A stretch of DNA of 8,882 nt from an uncultured Pseudomonas sp. (lineage in GTDB: Bacteria; Pseudomonadota; Gammaproteobacteria; Pseudomonadales; Pseudomonadaceae). Every line of letters starts with the position of its first letter. Position 1 is the stretch's first letter. This document shows, piece by piece, positions 6,590-8,882 of this stretch. Location of the stretch: positions 1 through 8,882 of the forward strand of contig CAMPJN010000135.1 of NCBI GenBank assembly GCA_946886875.1, written 5' to 3'. The translations under genes were made by a program, and so were the position numbers. The notes beneath the pieces are model-generated. The model saw only the letters and a list, made by a program, of their open reading frames with translations, was not told the DNA's origin and searched no databases.

Positions 6590-7989
6590 TTCATCAACTC
6601 GGCAATAAACACGATCAATACACCCAAAGGCGCGACCAGACGCACCAACCAGTAAACCAGACTAAACAGGAGCGGACTCTTCATCGCCAGTTCCTCGCGC
6701 ACCGCTTCGCGCTTGAGTACCCAACCGGCGAACAGCAGAAACGCCAGGCCACCGAGCGGCAGCAAAATGCGGCTGGTCAGGTAGTCGATGCTGTCGAAGA
6801 AATTCATCCCGCCGGCAGCGCCCCACTGGAACAGGCGGAAACCATCCTCGGCGAAGACGAAGAACTTGGCCTCGGCGCCGAGGTTGAAGGACAGCACCGT
6901 GCCCATACCGACCAACCAGCAGAACGAGGCCATCACGCTGGTCACCAACACCCGACTGCGCCCGGTGCGCTCGACCAGATAAGCCACTGCCGGTTCGAGC
7001 ATGGAAATCGACGAGGTCCAGGCCGCGACCAGTACCAGGACAAAGAACAGCGTGCCCATGATCTGGCCGAAGGCGATATTGCCGAACGCCACCGGCAAGG
7101 TGACGAACATCAAGCCGGGCCCCGCTCCCGGCTCCATGCCGCCGGCGAAGACGATGGGAAACAGCGCCAGCCCGGCGACCAGCGCCACCAGGGTATCGAG
7201 AATGCCCACCGCCAATACCGTGCTGCCGATCGACGCGCGCTTGGGCATATAGGCGCCGTACACCATGATCGAGCCGACGCCCACGCTCAGGGTGAAAAAG
7301 GCATGACCCATGGCCGCGAGCACGCCGTGGAGCAAGCGCTCGGGCTGGAAGTCGAAGAGAAAATGAAAGCCCTGCATAAAGTGGCCGGTGGTCATGCTAT
7401 AGCCCAGCAGCACCAGCAATAACACGAACAGCATCGGCATCATGATGCGCAGGCTGCGCTCCAGGCCAGCCACCACACCGCGGGCGATAACGAAACCGGT
7501 CAGCAGCATGAACAACGTATGCCACAGGGTCAGGCGCAATGGGTCGGCGGTCAGCGCATCGAAGGCGCCGCCCGCCTGCTGCGCGGTTACACCTTCGAAT
7601 TGGCCGCGGCCCATGCCGATGATGTAATCCAGCGACCAGCCGGCCACCACGCTGTAGAACGACAGAATCAACAAGGCCGCGACCATGCCCATCATCGCCG
7701 CCCAGGACCATTTCGCCGACGCCCCGGACTCGATAGCCAGGGCTTTCAGGGTATTCACCGGGCTCTGCCTGCCACGGCGACCGATCATGGTTTCCGCGAG
7801 CATGATCGGCAAGCCGACGAGGAAGATGCACACCAGGTACATCATCACGAAAGCCCCGCCACCGTAGACACCGGTCATGTAGGGGAACTTCCAGATATTG
7901 CCGAGTCCAACTGCCGATCCCGTCGCCGCCAGGATAAATACCCAGCGACTGGCCCATGCGCCGTGGATGGAAATCTTGTCACCCGCCAT
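6586..7989 (-). CDS. Sodium-dependent transporter, neurotransmitter:sodium symporter (SNF/NSS) family
   Basis: A 467-residue inner-membrane protein of the LeuT-fold NSS family, predicted to take up an amino acid or similar small molecule with Na+. About eleven hydrophobic helices are visible, as in the bacterial members of similar length. TM1 has [14 protein letters not shown] (24-37), with N31 matching the LeuT Na1 ligand N27 and K34 replacing the gating Arg30. GGGAF (43-47) starts TM2, TM6 has [11 protein letters not shown] (230-240) with T233 equal to LeuT T254, and TM8 has [12 protein letters not shown] (322-333) with T325/S326 near the Na2 site. At the LeuT N286 position in TM7 lies D265, an acidic residue that would fit chloride-independent transport. 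The substrate cannot be assigned. The start ATG 7989 has a poor ribosome binding site. It heads the transporter-ratA-rnfH unit and is divergent from smpB. Confidence 0.93.
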   Translation of the reverse strand: MAGDKISIHGAWASRWVFILAATGSAVGLGNIWKFPYMTGVYGGGAFVMMYLVCIFLVGLPIMLAETMIGRRGRQSPVNTLKALAIESGASAKWSWAAMMGMVAALLILSFYSVVAGWSLDYIIGMGRGQFEGVTAQQAGGAFDALTADPLRLTLWHTLFMLLTGFVIARGVVAGLERSLRIMMPMLFVLLLVLLGYSMTTGHFMQGFHFLFDFQPERLLHGVLAAMGHAFFTLSVGVGSIMVYGAYMPKRASIGSTVLAVGILDTLVALVAGLALFPIVFAGGMEPGAGPGLMFVTLPVAFGNIAFGQIMGTLFFVLVLVAAWTSSISMLEPAVAYLVERTGRSRVLVTSVMASFCWLVGMGTVLSFNLGAEAKFFVFAEDGFRLFQWGAAGGMNFFDSIDYLTSRILLPLGGLAFLLFAGWVLKREAVREELAMKSPLLFSLVYWLVRLVAPLGVLIVFIAELMK

Positions 7990-8021
7990 AAATACGCCCG
8001 AATGCGTGAAAAAGATCGGGC

Positions 8022-8050
8022 ATTGTCCGGGATTACCCCCTCACCCTCAA
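8022..8050 (-). promoter_or_regulatory. Candidate promoter of the transporter-ratA-rnfH unit
   Basis: On the minus strand TTGAGG (8045-8050) and GACAAT (8022-8027) are 17 bases apart, each matching 4 of 6 consensus positions. Transcription would start about 25 bases before the transporter ATG. It is back-to-back with the smpB promoter. The match is weak. Confidence 0.35.
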
Positions 8051-8060
8051 GATCGGGTTA

Positions 8061-8089
8061 TCGCCAGCGAGCCCGCGACTCCCTATAAT
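8061..8089 (+). promoter_or_regulatory. smpB promoter with perfect TATAAT
   Basis: TATAAT (8084-8089) is a perfect -10, with TCGCCA (8061-8066; 4 of 6) 17 bases upstream. Transcription from this -10 would begin around 8095-8097, only 2-4 bases before the smpB ATG at 8099. No Shine-Dalgarno sequence lies between the -10 and the ATG. Confidence 0.75.
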
Positions 8090-8098
8090 GCGCGCCCT

Positions 8099-8581
8099 AT
8101 GGCTAAACAAAAGAAACATCCGCAAGGCACCATCGCCCAAAACAAAAAGGCGATGCACGAATATTTCGTCGAATCCAAGTTCGAGGCGGGACTGGTCCTG
8201 GCCGGCTGGGAAGTGAAAAGTCTACGCGCCGGCAAGGCCCAGTTGGTCGACAGCTACGTGCTGTTGAAGGACGGCGAAGCCTGGCTGATGGGCTTTCACA
8301 TCACCCCGCTGAAAACCGCCAGCACCCATGTGATCGCCGACCCTATTCGCACCCGCAAGCTACTGCTGAACAAGCGCGAGCTGGACAAACTGTTCGGCGC
8401 CGTCCAGCAGAAGGGCTACACCTGCGTGGCGTTGTCGATCTATTGGAAAGCGCATTTGATCAAATGCGAAATCGCCCTGGCCAAAGGCAAGAAGGACTTC
8501 GACAAGCGCCACACCGAGAAGGAACGTGACGCCGACCGCGAAGTGCAGCGCGCCATGCGCAGCAAGGGCAAGGACGACTGA
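8099..8581 (+). CDS. smpB: SsrA-binding protein SmpB (trans-translation)
   Basis: Encodes a 160-residue SmpB, the protein partner of tmRNA that recognises ribosomes stalled on broken mRNA and lets SsrA enter the A site. Family landmarks are [11 protein letters not shown] (15-25), [19 protein letters not shown] (36-54), [14 protein letters not shown] (81-94) and the basic C-terminal tail [15 protein letters not shown] (130-144), which forms a helix in the mRNA channel. The start ATG 8099 matches the usual N terminus MAKQKK; the frame is open far upstream, but that region belongs to the transporter gene on the other strand. There is no ribosome binding site and the -10 is only nine bases upstream, so the mRNA may be near leaderless. 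The gene ends in tandem stops TGA TAG. It is divergent from the transporter and convergent with the LldR-like gene. Confidence 0.97.
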   Translation: MAKQKKHPQGTIAQNKKAMHEYFVESKFEAGLVLAGWEVKSLRAGKAQLVDSYVLLKDGEAWLMGFHITPLKTASTHVIADPIRTRKLLLNKRELDKLFGAVQQKGYTCVALSIYWKAHLIKCEIALAKGKKDFDKRHTEKERDADREVQRAMRSKGKDD

Positions 8582-8589
8582 TAGCTCCC

Positions 8590-8618
8590 GTGGCGGCGAC
8601 CCTCGCGGGTTACGCCAC
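8590..8618. terminator. Stem-loop between convergent smpB and the lldR-like gene
   Basis: GTGGCG (8590-8595) pairs with CGCCAC (8613-8618), and inside it ACCC (8599-8602) pairs with GGGT (8607-8610) around the loop TCGC; three bases and two bases remain unpaired between the stems. No T run follows on either strand, so this is a hairpin at the 3' ends of both genes and only a possible terminator. Confidence 0.5.
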
Positions 8619-8619
8619 C

Positions 8620-8882
8620 CTACGATTTATGGCTAATCTGCCGGCGCTGCGCCCTTTCTTCTCGCCGAGCCTGCTGCTGCACTTCGGCGAGCACTTCCTG
8701 GACATAGTCGATATGCCGATTGGACAGCTCTCGTGCTTCCTCGGCACGCCCCTCGATAATCGCCTGATAAAGCCCGCGATGCTGTTCGATCAGCATGTCG
8801 CGGGTTTCGTCGCGCTGCGCGTACATGCCGCCGATATTGGTCACCACGTTGTTCTTGAGCAAATCGAACAGCCCGCGAATGG
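8620..8882 (-). CDS. lldR: GntR/FadR-family regulator, C-terminal fragment, probably LldR
   Basis: The gene enters from the right edge; only the last 87 residues, from IRGLFDLLKNN to the stop at 8620-8622, are in the window. The sequence fits the end of an all-helical FCD ligand-binding domain: EQHRGLYQAIIEGRAEEARELSNRHIDYVQEVL includes the H-x3-Y-x-AI pattern and the late His (within SNRHIDYV) typical of the metal- and carboxylate-binding site. A basic tail (RREERAQRR) follows. In P. aeruginosa a GntR-type regulator next to smpB precedes the L-lactate permease gene lldP, and this fragment resembles Pseudomonas LldR as I remember it. LldR represses L-lactate utilisation genes until L-lactate binds. 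The DNA-binding part is outside the window. FCD family membership is fairly secure; the LldR name rests largely on context. Confidence 0.75.
   Translation of the reverse strand, partial: IRGLFDLLKNNVVTNIGGMYAQRDETRDMLIEQHRGLYQAIIEGRAEEARELSNRHIDYVQEVLAEVQQQARREERAQRRQISHKS

Noticed and set aside
8012..8057. Direct repeat AAGATCGGG (8012-8020 and 8049-8057)
   Set aside because: Nine bases twice, 28 bases apart, in the divergent gap; no third copy or known operator seen, so it may be chance.
7898..8098. In-frame upstream extension of smpB
   Set aside because: The extra residues overlap the transporter coding sequence on the other strand and its promoter region and do not resemble SmpB; the conserved N terminus begins at 8099.

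Overview
The window looks like a chromosomal core region of a Pseudomonas-type gammaproteobacterium. DNA is GC-rich with strong third-position GC. The run dnaK-grpE-recN-fur-omlA, followed by rnfH, ratA, smpB and an LldR-like regulator, is the arrangement known from Pseudomonas. The 134-residue Fur has the metal ligands described for Pseudomonas aeruginosa Fur, and the BamE protein is the long Pseudomonas OmlA form. I cannot fix the species from sequence alone; the stutzeri/mendocina side of the genus is a guess.

Layout. Positions 1-863 (-) hold the N-terminal 45% of dnaK, and 963-1532 (-) hold grpE, read from a near-consensus sigma32 heat-shock promoter (1587-1614). Divergent from them is recN (1786-3459, +), whose promoter carries a perfect LexA box (1747-1762). 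A strong bidirectional hairpin (3500-3527) separates recN from convergent fur (3544-3948, -). fur and omlA/bamE (4047-4568, +) are divergent and share a 98-base gap in which their candidate promoters overlap. A classic bidirectional terminator (4581-4610) separates omlA from a convergent GlxA/AraC-type regulator (4649-5689, -). Upstream of that lie three tightly packed minus-strand genes: a neurotransmitter:sodium-symporter family transporter (6586-7989), ratA (6155-6589) and rnfH (5842-6162). The first pair overlaps by 4 bases and the second by 8. smpB (8099-8581, +) is divergent from the transporter and has a perfect TATAAT box so close to its start codon that the mRNA should be nearly leaderless. 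The right edge holds the C-terminal end of a GntR/FCD regulator (8620-8882, -), probably LldR.

Themes. Most genes serve stress and quality control: protein folding (DnaK/GrpE), DNA break repair (RecN), iron homeostasis (Fur), outer-membrane assembly (BamE) and ribosome rescue (SmpB). The least routine parts are the transporter sitting between smpB and ratA and translationally coupled to ratA, and the orphan GlxA-type regulator between omlA and rnfH. Neither is part of the P. aeruginosa order as I remember it. I saw no mobile element, CRISPR array, tRNA or rRNA, and no gene-free stretch longer than 300 bases; the largest gap, 253 bases, is 1533-1785. I found no clear evidence of a wholly new system.
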